Assembly (NCBI GenBank): GCA_001303025.1
Contig: LJNK01000022.1
Coordinates: forward strand, 1-64,000
DNA: 64,000 bases
Source: Deltaproteobacteria bacterium SG8_13
GTDB taxonomy: Bacteria > Desulfobacterota > Desulfobacteria > Desulfobacterales > SG8-13
Reading direction: 5' to 3'
The translations under genes were made by a program, and so were the position numbers. The notes beneath the pieces are model-generated. The model ran no database searches and had not been told where the DNA came from. It saw only the letters and a list, made by a program, of their open reading frames with translations. Below are positions 35,680 through 44,521 of the stretch, piece after piece (the first letter of the stretch is position 1; each line of letters starts with the position of its first letter).

Positions 35680-36555
35680 ATGGAACTCGTTAATACCGCC
35701 GTATTTGGGCTGCTGTCCGTTGCCGGCCTGGTTGTTTTCATCATCGTTTTGATCAAATCGTTTAAAGAAGGCGGCGTGCTGCACGGCATCCTGGGTATCC
35801 TGACATGCGGATTGTACACCTATATTTGGGGATGGCTCAAAAGCAAGCAGCTTCAGCTTGCCAAATTGATGCTGCTGTGGACCGTCGTCTGGGTCCTCAG
35901 CATGGCGATGCCGCTTATCGTCGGCACCTCCGCGCTGATGCAAGCCATACCGATGGCCGGAGAATTGGGTATTGGCGGACAACCCGCAGAGACGATGAAG
36001 CCGGCGAAATTGAGGGGCAAGAAGTCGGCCAAGAGCTCCAAAAAGTCGAAAGCCCGCGCTGGCAAGGCCAGCAAAAAGGGCAAACCCGCAAAAGCGAAAC
36101 CTTCGGATCCAAATTCTAAGGCATTGGCCCTTTGGAAAAAGGGCAAATTCAATAAACCCGACCAGGCGGCAGCTCTGCTGGGCAAGGTGATCAAGCAACA
36201 CCCCGACTTCGCTCCCGCATACAACAATCGGGGAAATGCCTATCGCGATTTGCGGCAATATGCAAAGGCCATTCAGGACTATAATCGCGCAATCAGCCTG
36301 GATCCCAAGTTTGCGAAAGCGTTTAACAACCGGGGAAACGTCTATTTCGATCAGAAGAATTATCAGATGGCCATTCGTGACTACAACCAATCGGTCTCAG
36401 CCAACCCCAATTACAAGCTGGCCTATATGAATCGCGGTTTGGCATACCATCAGCTCAAGCAGAACAATTTGGCATGCAAAGACTTCAGTAAGGCCTGTCA
36501 AATGGGCGAATGCGACGGGATCCAATGGGCCAAGAAACAACGTATCTGCAAATAA
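35680..36555 (+). CDS. TPR-repeat protein with N-terminal membrane segment
   Basis: N-terminal hydrophobic helices; basic linker; TPRs APAYNNRGNAYRDLRQYAKAIQDYNRAISLDPKFAKAFNNRGNVYFDQKNYQMAIRDYNQ. Confidence 0.85.
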   Translation: MELVNTAVFGLLSVAGLVVFIIVLIKSFKEGGVLHGILGILTCGLYTYIWGWLKSKQLQLAKLMLLWTVVWVLSMAMPLIVGTSALMQAIPMAGELGIGGQPAETMKPAKLRGKKSAKSSKKSKARAGKASKKGKPAKAKPSDPNSKALALWKKGKFNKPDQAAALLGKVIKQHPDFAPAYNNRGNAYRDLRQYAKAIQDYNRAISLDPKFAKAFNNRGNVYFDQKNYQMAIRDYNQSVSANPNYKLAYMNRGLAYHQLKQNNLACKDFSKACQMGECDGIQWAKKQRICK

Positions 36556-36596
36556 GCCCGCTGAAGTGTGCTGCCCGACCGGGGGGAAAAAACGAC

Positions 36597-36634
36597 AAAA
36601 GGGGGCAGGGCTCAAACGGCCCTGCCCCCTTTTG
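36597..36634. terminator. bidirectional Rho-independent terminator between TPR gene and nrdJ
   Basis: AAAAGGGGGCAGGGCtcaaacgGCCCTGCCCCCTTTT. Confidence 0.9.
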
Positions 36635-36675
36635 CGCTGTAAGGTTTGACGGATGCCGCCGGTCGCGGCGGGGGG

Positions 36676-39168
36676 TTATCCGCACTTGGTGAAGCCGCAA
36701 AAATGGCAGGTCATGCAACCCTCTTCGAAGCTGATCGTCTGACCGCATTCCGGGCAGGTTCCTCCGAGCAGGGCATTTTGCATGTTCGCCAGTCCCGAAC
36801 TGTTGTTGGATTTGGTCAGGTACCGCTTCTCGAGCACCCTGGCAATCCCGTCGGGGATGGAAAGCACCAGACCGCCTTCCTGAAAAACCGGGTGTTCTCC
36901 GCCGATACCCTTTAACTGATCGATGATGGCATCCACCTTTACTCCGGCACGCAGTGCCAGCGACACCAGCCGCCCGATCGCTTCGGTCTTGGCGGTAGTG
37001 GAGCGGCCGGATTTACCGATGGTGGCGAACACTTCAAACGGCTGGCCTTCGTATTCGGTCACGGTCACGTACAGATGCCCCAGGCCGGTCTTTATTTTCG
37101 AGGTGAATCCGTCAAGTGTTTCCGGCCTCTCCTTGACCGCCCGCATGAACTTGCCTTCCTTATCGGCTTGTTCTCCGAACGTGAGCACCTGGTTTTCCTT
37201 GCTGCCGTCACGATAGATCGTAATCCCCTTGCACCCCAACTCGTACGCCAGGTTGTAGACCTTGAACACGTCTTCCGGCGTGGCGTCACGGGGCAGATTG
37301 ACGGTTTTGGAAACCGCGTTGTCGGTGTATTTTTGAAACGCTGCCTGCATGCGCACATGCCATTCCGGGGAGACGTCGTGGGCAGTTACAAAGACCCGGC
37401 GGACATCTTCCGGGATGGTTTCGATTCCGGCAATGCTTCCCTTTGCGGCGATCTCGTTCATCAGCTCCAGGCTGTAAAAGCCGCGCTGTTTGGCGATCTG
37501 CTCAAAATGGGGATTGACTTCCGGCAGCTCGTCGTTGTCCATCACCTTGCGCACAAAGCTCAGCGCAAACAGCGGTTCGATACCGCTCGAGCAGCCCGAG
37601 AGAATGCTCAACGTGCCGGTCGGTGCGATGGTGGTGACGGTGGCGTTGCGATAGCGGCAGTTTTTCCGCCGCCGATATACACTTTTGCCATAGTTTTTGA
37701 AAACACCCCGGGTTTCGGCCAGGTGCCGGGAAGCAGCGTGGCCCTCTTCCTGGATAAAGCCCATGACTTCTTCGGCTGTCTGCAGCGCCTCCTCCGTGTT
37801 GTAAGGGGTGCCGAGCTGAAACAACAGGTCCGCGAAACCCATCACCCCGAGACCGATCTTTCGGTTACCGGCCACCATGGTCTCGATTTCCGGCAGCGGG
37901 TAGCGGGACATGTCGATTGTGTTGTCCAGAAAGCGCACTGCCAGCCAGACGGTTTCTTTCAACCGGTCATAGTCGATCTGCGCCCGGTCCCCGTCGTGTC
38001 TGACAAACTTGGCCAGATTGATGGAACCGAGGTTGCAGGCTTCGAAGGGCAGTAAGGGTTGTTCGCCGCACGGATTGGTGCTTTCGATCTCCCCGATGGT
38101 GGCAGTCGGGTTGTCCCGGTTGACCCGGTCGATGAATATGATGCCCGGATCGCCGTTCTCCCATGCCTGCAGCACGAGTTTGCCGTAAACGTCAGCGGCA
38201 TCCAGCTCGGCGGTTTTGCACCGGTCCTTGGGGTCGATCAGGTTATATTTGCCGCCGCTTTTCACGGCGTCCATGAAGGTGTCGGTCACGCTGACGGAAA
38301 TATTGAAATTGTTCAGCTCCCTGTTTTGTTTCTTGCAGCTGATGAATTCAAGAATATCCGGGTGGTCTACCTGCAGTATGGCCATATTCGCACCGCGTCG
38401 GGTGCCGCCCTGCTTTACCTGCTCGGTGGCGGTGTTGAAAATCTTCATAAATGAGACCGGGCCCGATGCCACCCCGCCCGTGCTTCCGACCCGGCTGTCT
38501 CTGGGCCGCAGCCGCGAAAACGAAAAACCGGTGCCGCCGCCGGATTTGTGAATCAGGGCGGCGTTGCGCAGGGCGGAGAAAATACCTTCCAGGCTGTCTT
38601 CCACCGGCAGGACGAAACACGCTGCGAGTTGCCCGAGACGTCGCCCCGCATTCATCAGCGTCGGAGAGTTGGGTAAAAATAAAAACTCCGTCATCATCTT
38701 ATAAAACAAATTCTCGGACTTGATGACGTCCGCATCGCCACCGTAGTTTTTTTCCGCCTGCGCGATGTGGTTCGCCACCCGGCGAAACATTTCCTCGGGG
38801 CCTTCCACCACTCTGCCGTCCTCGTCTTTGCGCAGATACCGTCTCTTCAGCACGGTGCGGGCATTTTTAGAAAGTCCGAGAGAATTCTTCACAAAGATCG
38901 ATTTGTCCAGATGGACGGGACTTTCCGGCGTGTAACCGTATTCGCTCAGCTTGGCGCCGATGAGCTTTTCGATCACCGCGGCGGTGATCGTCTCTCTTTC
39001 CATCTTAGCGATCTCTTCCCGCATGCAGCGGCTGATAAGCAGTGCCTGATCGGCATTGATGGGATTTGCCTTTGTGAGCATATCGGAAAACCGGTGGTCG
39101 TCCCAGCGGTATTCGTTCAAGTCGAAACTACCCTCTTTCGTAATCAATATTTTCGCGCGCTGCCCCAT
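36676..39168 (-). CDS. nrdJ: adenosylcobalamin-dependent (class II) ribonucleotide reductase
   Basis: FLPNSPTLMNAGRRLGQLAACFVLPVEDSLEGIF, STNPCGEQPLLPFEACNLGSINLAKF, TGTLSILSGCSSGIEPLFALSFVRKV; C-terminal CPECGQ...CHFCGFTKCG; SD AGGAG before MGQRAK. Confidence 0.93.
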   Translation of the reverse strand: MGQRAKILITKEGSFDLNEYRWDDHRFSDMLTKANPINADQALLISRCMREEIAKMERETITAAVIEKLIGAKLSEYGYTPESPVHLDKSIFVKNSLGLSKNARTVLKRRYLRKDEDGRVVEGPEEMFRRVANHIAQAEKNYGGDADVIKSENLFYKMMTEFLFLPNSPTLMNAGRRLGQLAACFVLPVEDSLEGIFSALRNAALIHKSGGGTGFSFSRLRPRDSRVGSTGGVASGPVSFMKIFNTATEQVKQGGTRRGANMAILQVDHPDILEFISCKKQNRELNNFNISVSVTDTFMDAVKSGGKYNLIDPKDRCKTAELDAADVYGKLVLQAWENGDPGIIFIDRVNRDNPTATIGEIESTNPCGEQPLLPFEACNLGSINLAKFVRHDGDRAQIDYDRLKETVWLAVRFLDNTIDMSRYPLPEIETMVAGNRKIGLGVMGFADLLFQLGTPYNTEEALQTAEEVMGFIQEEGHAASRHLAETRGVFKNYGKSVYRRRKNCRYRNATVTTIAPTGTLSILSGCSSGIEPLFALSFVRKVMDNDELPEVNPHFEQIAKQRGFYSLELMNEIAAKGSIAGIETIPEDVRRVFVTAHDVSPEWHVRMQAAFQKYTDNAVSKTVNLPRDATPEDVFKVYNLAYELGCKGITIYRDGSKENQVLTFGEQADKEGKFMRAVKERPETLDGFTSKIKTGLGHLYVTVTEYEGQPFEVFATIGKSGRSTTAKTEAIGRLVSLALRAGVKVDAIIDQLKGIGGEHPVFQEGGLVLSIPDGIARVLEKRYLTKSNNSSGLANMQNALLGGTCPECGQTISFEEGCMTCHFCGFTKCG

Positions 39169-39234
39169 GGATTTCTCCTGTTTGCCGGAATGATGGTGTC
39201 GGTTTGCAGTGCTGGTGAACAATTGCAGTAAATA

Positions 39235-39263
39235 AAATTATCACACAACATGTTGTGCGTCAA
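39235..39263 (-). promoter_or_regulatory. candidate nrdJ promoter
   Basis: Minus strand TTGACG (39263-39258), 17 bp, TAATTT (39240-39235). Confidence 0.5.
39243..39258 (-). promoter_or_regulatory. NrdR box-like site 1
   Basis: ACACAACATGTTGTGC against consensus acaCwAtATaTwGtgt; contains perfect 14-bp palindrome CACAACATGTTGTG. Confidence 0.7.
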
Positions 39264-39273
39264 GTGCAAAATA

Positions 39274-39289
39274 GATCAATATATTGGTT
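39274..39289 (-). promoter_or_regulatory. NrdR box-like site 2
   Basis: GATCAATATATTGGTT; core CAATATATTG matches CwAtATaTwG exactly; 31 bp from site 1. Confidence 0.7.
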
Positions 39290-39402
39290 CTGGCACCACC
39301 GTTTCTGGTGCTTTGGCTGCCACCGGCAACCCGCATGTACGCGGGGTCCGTTTCTCGTGAAATCGCTGCGCATTGCCGCACAAAGTTTCAGGCGTGTGCG
39401 GC

Positions 39403-40932
39403 TTACAGGATGGCTCCGATGTGCCAGGGGACAAATTCACAGTCTCCGAAACCGTGCTGCTCGCTGCGGGTCTTGCGGCCCGACGCGGTTTCCAGAATTT
39501 GCCGAAATATCAGCTCCCCGAGCTCTTCGACCGAACGGTCACCATCGATGATCACGCCGCAGTTTACGTCCATATCATCTGCAAGCCGGCGGTACATGGA
39601 ACTGTTGGAGGCCAGTTTGAGGGTCGGCACCGGTTTGACGCCGTAAACAGTACCCCGGCCGGTGGTAAAACAGATGACGTTGGCACCCCCGGCGACCATT
39701 CCGGTGACCGATGCCGGGTCATATCCGGGGGTATCCATAAAGACGAGCCCTTTTTCTGTCACCGGCTCGGCATACTGGTAGACCTCCACCAGGTTGGTGG
39801 AGCCGGCCTTGGCCACCGCTCCCAACGACTTTTCCATGATGGTGGTAATACCGCCGGCCTTGTTGCCCGGTGTTGGATTGTTGTCGATGGCTGATTCCAG
39901 CCGTGCCGTGTGCTTCTCCCACCAGCGGATGCGACGCAGCAGCTTTTCACCCACCTCGGGTCGCTCTGACCTGCGGGTCAACAGATGCTCGGCCCCGTAT
40001 ATTTCCGGAGTTTCACTGAGGATCGCCGTTCCCCCACTGCCGACAAGCAGGTCGACGGCTGCTCCCAGTGCCGGGTTGGCCGATATGCCCGAGTAGGCGT
40101 CCGAGCCACCGCACTCGAGCCCCAGGAGAATATGGCTGGCCGGCACGGGTTGCCGTTGGACTCGATCGGCTTCCGGCAACATCTTCCCGATCAACGCAAT
40201 CCCTTTCTCCACCGTTGCCCGCGTGCCGCCCGTCGACTGGATGTCGAGGGTCTTCAGCCGCTGGTTTTCTGCCAGGCCCATGTTCGCCATCAGGCACTCT
40301 ACCTGGTTCACCTCACAGCCGAGTCCGATCACCAGCACGGCACCGAAGTTCGGATGACGGGCATATCCAGCCAGGGTGCGTTGCAAAATCTGCAGGCCCT
40401 CACTGTCGCCTGGAGAACAGCACCCGCTTTGGTGAACGAGAGCGACCACCCCGTCGATATTGGGGTACCGGGACCGCAACTCGCCGGCGACGCCATCGGC
40501 GATAAAACGGGCAACACCGGCCGAACAGTTTACCGTAGGCAATATCGCAACGTAGTTGCGGGTGGCCACCGTGCCGTCAGGCCTCACGATCCCGCTGAAA
40601 GAAGCGGTCTGTGAGCCGACCGCACCGCGGGCGGGGGCTGCGTCGCACCCGATGGCGGTTTCACGGGAAAAATCCTTCAGGGCCACGTTGTGGGTATGCA
40701 CCTGTTCACCGGGCTGGATCGCTACGGAGGCAAAGCCGATGATCTGACCGTACTTGATGATCGCCCGTCCGGCAGATATGGCGCGAACCGCGACCTTGTG
40801 TCCGGCCGGTATCGGATCTTTACAGCACAGGTCCTGGTTTCCGAACCTGTCACCAGGTGCCATGTCGACCCTGGCAACCACCACGTTGTCGTCCGGATGG
40901 AGGCGAATGGTTTTCGGTTTGTCGGATGTCAT
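39403..40932 (-). CDS. UxaA-family hydrolase / altronate dehydratase-like
   Basis: N-terminal SAF-like domain (DNVVVARVDMAPGD...), GYVRPDGTVATRNYVAILPTVNCSAGVARF-like segment, LGLECGGSDAYSGISANPALG. Confidence 0.88.
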   Translation of the reverse strand: MTSDKPKTIRLHPDDNVVVARVDMAPGDRFGNQDLCCKDPIPAGHKVAVRAISAGRAIIKYGQIIGFASVAIQPGEQVHTHNVALKDFSRETAIGCDAAPARGAVGSQTASFSGIVRPDGTVATRNYVAILPTVNCSAGVARFIADGVAGELRSRYPNIDGVVALVHQSGCCSPGDSEGLQILQRTLAGYARHPNFGAVLVIGLGCEVNQVECLMANMGLAENQRLKTLDIQSTGGTRATVEKGIALIGKMLPEADRVQRQPVPASHILLGLECGGSDAYSGISANPALGAAVDLLVGSGGTAILSETPEIYGAEHLLTRRSERPEVGEKLLRRIRWWEKHTARLESAIDNNPTPGNKAGGITTIMEKSLGAVAKAGSTNLVEVYQYAEPVTEKGLVFMDTPGYDPASVTGMVAGGANVICFTTGRGTVYGVKPVPTLKLASNSSMYRRLADDMDVNCGVIIDGDRSVEELGELIFRQILETASGRKTRSEQHGFGDCEFVPWHIGAIL

Positions 40933-41115
40933 TATCGCACTTTCCCGTTGAAGTTCATCGGTGACGAAAAAAGAACGAACGCTGCCGGATCGTCACGGGC
41001 AACGATAACTGTCGTTGGGAACCACGGAAGATATGGCTTGCGCCGATCGCCTGCCCTCTCATTCTTTCAGCAACCGGAAGCCGCCGGGCAGGGTCATCAT
41101 AGCGACAAACAAATT

Positions 41116-41170
41116 GCGGGCCGTCTTCTGCGGCAACCCTTACAGAGCGTTGCCACCGGAAACGGCCCGC
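41116..41170 (-). terminator. nested hairpin, probable terminator of the Cys-rich ORF
   Basis: GCGGGCCGT-7nt-GGCAAC-11nt-GTTGCC-7nt-ACGGCCCGC; on the minus strand followed by AATTTGTTTGT. Confidence 0.5.
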
Positions 41171-41204
41171 CGGTTGATTTCTACAGTGCACCCGGGAAAC
41201 CGAA

Positions 41205-41348
41205 TCAGCTCGAGGTGCAACCACAGCTGCATTGGGCCCGCTTTACCCGGCATACGGACTCGTGCTCTTTGCCGGACATACATGACCGGTAGTCCGCCTC
41301 ACAGCGGCTGGAGCAGCTGCTCTCGTCGGCATGGTATGGTGCAGACAT
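41205..41348 (-). CDS. small Cys-rich protein (47 aa)
   Basis: MSAPYHADESSCSSRCEADYRSCMSGKEHESVCRVKRAQCSCGCTSS; SD-like AGAGAGGAG 7 nt before ATG; terminator-like hairpin downstream. Confidence 0.6.
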   Translation of the reverse strand: MSAPYHADESSCSSRCEADYRSCMSGKEHESVCRVKRAQCSCGCTSS

Positions 41349-41613
41349 CGATATCTCCTCTCTTGCATTCGGTTCAGGTTTTACGGCAAACGGACAGCGA
41401 CATTGGCCGGCGGTTGCCGGTATTCGCTGACCCTGGTACAGAGAGTAATCACGATGCAGTCTCTTACAAGCCCGGGGCAATATCGTGTTGACAGCGATCA
41501 CCAAACAAACTAAATATACACTATTACATTGTGGCATCGAGCGGGTAGCGCCTCGCTTTCTGGCGGCAACAGCCGTGCGCCCGACTCGATCGATCGCAAG
41601 GGTGATTTTCGTC

Positions 41614-41949
41614 ATGAGAGTTGTCTGGCAGCGAAAAAAAGCAGCGGAGTCCAATTCCCATTTCCGGCTTACCGCAGTGCTGGAGATGGACGGTGAAAAT
41701 CGTCAATCTCCGGCGATATCGAAACTGGGATCCATTGAGGAAAGATTTTTGGAGACCCGCATCCGTTGCACACGTGAATTCCACCAGGGGCTGTTCTGGA
41801 AGGTTGTGGACCGCCGACTAGACGCCCTCGGTCTGCAACAATCGCAAAGAGCGACCCTTGAGCAGGAGATAACTCGCACGGTGCCGCGACCGGGAGATGA
41901 GTGGGCACTGTGGGGGGTGACCTGCATTCCCCGCTTCGATCCCCACTGA
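41614..41949 (+). CDS. conserved-looking hypothetical protein
   Basis: HFRLTAVLEMDGENRQSPAISKLGSIEERFLETRIRCTREFHQGLFWKVVDRRLDALGL...; resembles small hypotheticals with an R(Q)..YLGSI motif (recalled, not searched). Confidence 0.55.
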   Translation: MRVVWQRKKAAESNSHFRLTAVLEMDGENRQSPAISKLGSIEERFLETRIRCTREFHQGLFWKVVDRRLDALGLQQSQRATLEQEITRTVPRPGDEWALWGVTCIPRFDPH

Positions 41950-42012
41950 TGCGCCATCGCCGGCGATGGACAGCATGCCCGGGGTTATTCGAACCAGTCA
42001 AAGGAGGCAACG

Positions 42013-42318
42013 TTGGACAAAATACTCGGAATTTACGTCAGTTCGGACCTGCATTTGGACAAGCTCATCAAGCTGTGCCAGGCAGCTCATAAAAAAGGAG
42101 TCGAAGTCCGCGTGTTTTTCACACACCTTGGGACACGGCTCTGTTTGGATCCTCAGCTGAAGGAACTCCAAAGCTGCGCAAGTATTGCGCTGTGCAAGGT
42201 CGGTTTTGAATCGAATGAGCTCGACCAGGACCAAACCAACCTCCGGCAGGAGGCCTTTACGTCCCAGGCCTGGCACGCTGAGATGATTTATGAATGTGAC
42301 CGTTACGTAACCTTCTGA
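42013..42318 (+). CDS. DsrE-like small protein
   Basis: LGIYVSSDLHLDKLIKLCQAAHKKGVEVRVFFTHLGTRLC...; start of a three-gene run. Confidence 0.6.
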   Translation: MDKILGIYVSSDLHLDKLIKLCQAAHKKGVEVRVFFTHLGTRLCLDPQLKELQSCASIALCKVGFESNELDQDQTNLRQEAFTSQAWHAEMIYECDRYVTF

Positions 42319-42393
42319 GTTGAGGTTACCGGCAACCACCCATTCATCGTCCATCTTAGCAAGGTTGGCAGAAAGAAGATAAGGAGAATAGAA

Positions 42394-42705
42394 GTGGAAA
42401 ACATCAAGCACTGCGCCGTTCTGGTGCGAAGGCCTCAGGACATCTGGGAAGGCACTCGCACAACACTCGGTTTGGCCGTCCATAATATCTGGGCCTATTT
42501 CTTTGTCCTCGACATTGAGCTCGAAGTAGACGAGAAGCTGCAGGAGAACCTCGAATGGCTGGAAGAAATGGAATGTGCCTGCATCTCCAACCGCGAGGAA
42601 AATTCCCGACACGGGTTCACCATCATGACGACTGAACTGCTTGCCCGGGAACTCAAAAAGATGGACCTTGTGATCCCCTTTGGGGATCGGAACCACAGCC
42701 AATAG
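42394..42705 (+). CDS. DsrE/DsrF-like small protein
   Basis: KHCAVLVRRPQDIWEGTRTTLGLAVHNIWAYFFVLDIELEVDEKLQENLEWL... Confidence 0.5.
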   Translation: MENIKHCAVLVRRPQDIWEGTRTTLGLAVHNIWAYFFVLDIELEVDEKLQENLEWLEEMECACISNREENSRHGFTIMTTELLARELKKMDLVIPFGDRNHSQ

Positions 42706-42723
42706 GATGGCAAGGAGAGCCCT

Positions 42724-42918
42724 ATGCCGCAAAGAAAAAAAAAGCTGCACATAATGAAAACCCCGGCCGACGATCTGCAGCGGTCCCTGATGTCCAACCT
42801 GTCGCTGGGATACAATTGTCTCCAATTCCCGCTGTTTGACCTGGATGGCGAGGGCCCGGATTACGACGATCTGGTGGATTTGATATTCGAATTCGACGAA
42901 GTTATCACCTGGTGGTAG
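42724..42918 (+). CDS. small protein, DsrH/TusB-like position (tentative)
   Basis: MPQRKKKLHIMKTPADDLQRSLMSNLSLGYNCLQFPLFDLDGEGPDYDDLVDLIFEFDEVITWW; preceded by AAGGAGAG; third in run. Confidence 0.45.
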   Translation: MPQRKKKLHIMKTPADDLQRSLMSNLSLGYNCLQFPLFDLDGEGPDYDDLVDLIFEFDEVITWW

Positions 42919-43105
42919 ACCTCGACGGTTGCCAGCCCCCTGTTCCGATCAATGAGCACGCCCCCGGCTGCCGGTGCCCGCCGCTTGCAGCTCTGCAATG
43001 GTTGTATTTGACAAAGAAACGAGGATATGACATTACCGTTATCTGCAACAGCAGGCACTTCGGGCATATCGCGAGTCCGGGGAGATCCTATCCGAATGGT
43101 TCCAC

Positions 43106-43136
43106 CGGCTGAAAGGCGAATCCCGTGTTTCAGCCG
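43106..43136 (+). terminator. hairpin, possible terminator of the DsrE-like run
   Basis: CGGCTGAAA-13nt-TTTCAGCCG followed by TTTCC. Confidence 0.4.
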
Positions 43137-43242
43137 TTTCCAACCGACAGTTCGTCAATCAACGAACAAACGAACAATGCTTCATTGACAAACGATTCCT
43201 GAAAATCCAAACCAGCACCTTCAACGCAAAGGAGGGTTAGCC

Positions 43243-44517
43243 ATGAGAGCAAACAAAGCGAGTTTCTGGTTGGTCCTGTTCACTGTCCTGATAATGACGC
43301 TGTCTGCCGGAACAGCACTGGCCGCCAAACCGATCATACTCGGCGCCCCGCTGTCCACGGCGTACCTGTATGGCTGGGATGCGGAAAGAGGTTTCACCCT
43401 GGCGGTCGAAGAAATCAACGCGGCCGGTGGGGTCAATGTGGGCGGCACCAAACGCTTGTTGAAGCTGGAGGTTATCGACACGCGGGACTTAGAGCCCGGG
43501 GTGCCCGTCAGCGATGCCCTTTTGGCCGTTGAAAAGCTGATCCTGGACAAAAAGGCCGATTTCATCGTGGGGGGACCGGTTCGCTCCGAAGCGGCCCTGG
43601 CGGCCATGCCGCTTTTGTCCAAGTACAAAAAAGTCTCCATCCTCTCCACCGGCGTGCTGACACCCAAATACCATGCCATGGTCGCCGAGCAGTACGACAA
43701 GTTCAAGTATTGCTTTCGTATCCACGGCGAGGCCAAAAACCTCGTGGGGGAGATGTTTGCCAACTTCACCGAACTGAAAGAAAAACACGGTTTCAACAAC
43801 CTGTTTATCATTGCCCAGGATGTGTCCCACGCCCGCGGGGCAGCCGCGGTGATGAAAAGTGTCGCCGAAAAGAAGGGCTGGAACGTCACCGGGGTGGAGA
43901 TCTATCCTACCGGGGCCACCGATTTTTCCATGGGTTTGCTCAAGGCCAAGGAGACCCAGACGGAAATCATCAACATCTGGATGGATATGCCGGAAAGCGC
44001 CATATTGCTTAAACAATGGTACGAAATGAAAATACCGGCACTTCCCTTCGGTTCCACCCTGGCGGCAGCCGAACAGCCGGGCTTCTGGAAAGCTACAGAC
44101 GGCAAGGGCGAATACACCCTATGCAACGTGGTCAACGCCGGCAACGCACCATCGGACGCCACCGAGTGGACCATGAAGTTTTACAACGCTTACACCAACA
44201 GGTGGAAGGTCGAACCCGAAGGGCTGGGCACCTCCAGCAGCTACATGGTCGTCTACGTGCTGCGGGATGCCATCGAACGCGCCGGCAGCCTCGATCCGGA
44301 CAAGATGGTGCAAGCCCTGGAGCAGACCGACATCATGGGCGTCTACGGAAGGCTTCGTTTCGACCCGAAAAGCCACCAGGTCATTCCGGCCCAGGACCCC
44401 AAAGAGGGAGCGGTGGGAAGTATTCTCCAGTGGCAGGCCGGCAAGCGGGTGGTGGTCTATCCGAAAAGCATCGCCAAGGGCAACATCGAACTGCCACCCT
44501 GGATGATGAAAAAATAG
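43243..44517 (+). CDS. branched-chain amino acid-type ABC transporter, substrate-binding protein
   Basis: Signal peptide; AKPIILGAPLSTAYLYGWDAERGFTLAVEEINAAGGVNVGGTKRLLKLEVIDTRD; SD AAGGAGGG. Confidence 0.9.
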   Translation: MRANKASFWLVLFTVLIMTLSAGTALAAKPIILGAPLSTAYLYGWDAERGFTLAVEEINAAGGVNVGGTKRLLKLEVIDTRDLEPGVPVSDALLAVEKLILDKKADFIVGGPVRSEAALAAMPLLSKYKKVSILSTGVLTPKYHAMVAEQYDKFKYCFRIHGEAKNLVGEMFANFTELKEKHGFNNLFIIAQDVSHARGAAAVMKSVAEKKGWNVTGVEIYPTGATDFSMGLLKAKETQTEIINIWMDMPESAILLKQWYEMKIPALPFGSTLAAAEQPGFWKATDGKGEYTLCNVVNAGNAPSDATEWTMKFYNAYTNRWKVEPEGLGTSSSYMVVYVLRDAIERAGSLDPDKMVQALEQTDIMGVYGRLRFDPKSHQVIPAQDPKEGAVGSILQWQAGKRVVVYPKSIAKGNIELPPWMMKK

Positions 44518-44521
44518 TCCC

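Noticed and set aside
36040-36110. Lys/Ala-rich repetitive stretch in the TPR gene
   Set aside because: Low-complexity basic linker inside a coding sequence; no evidence of a separate element.
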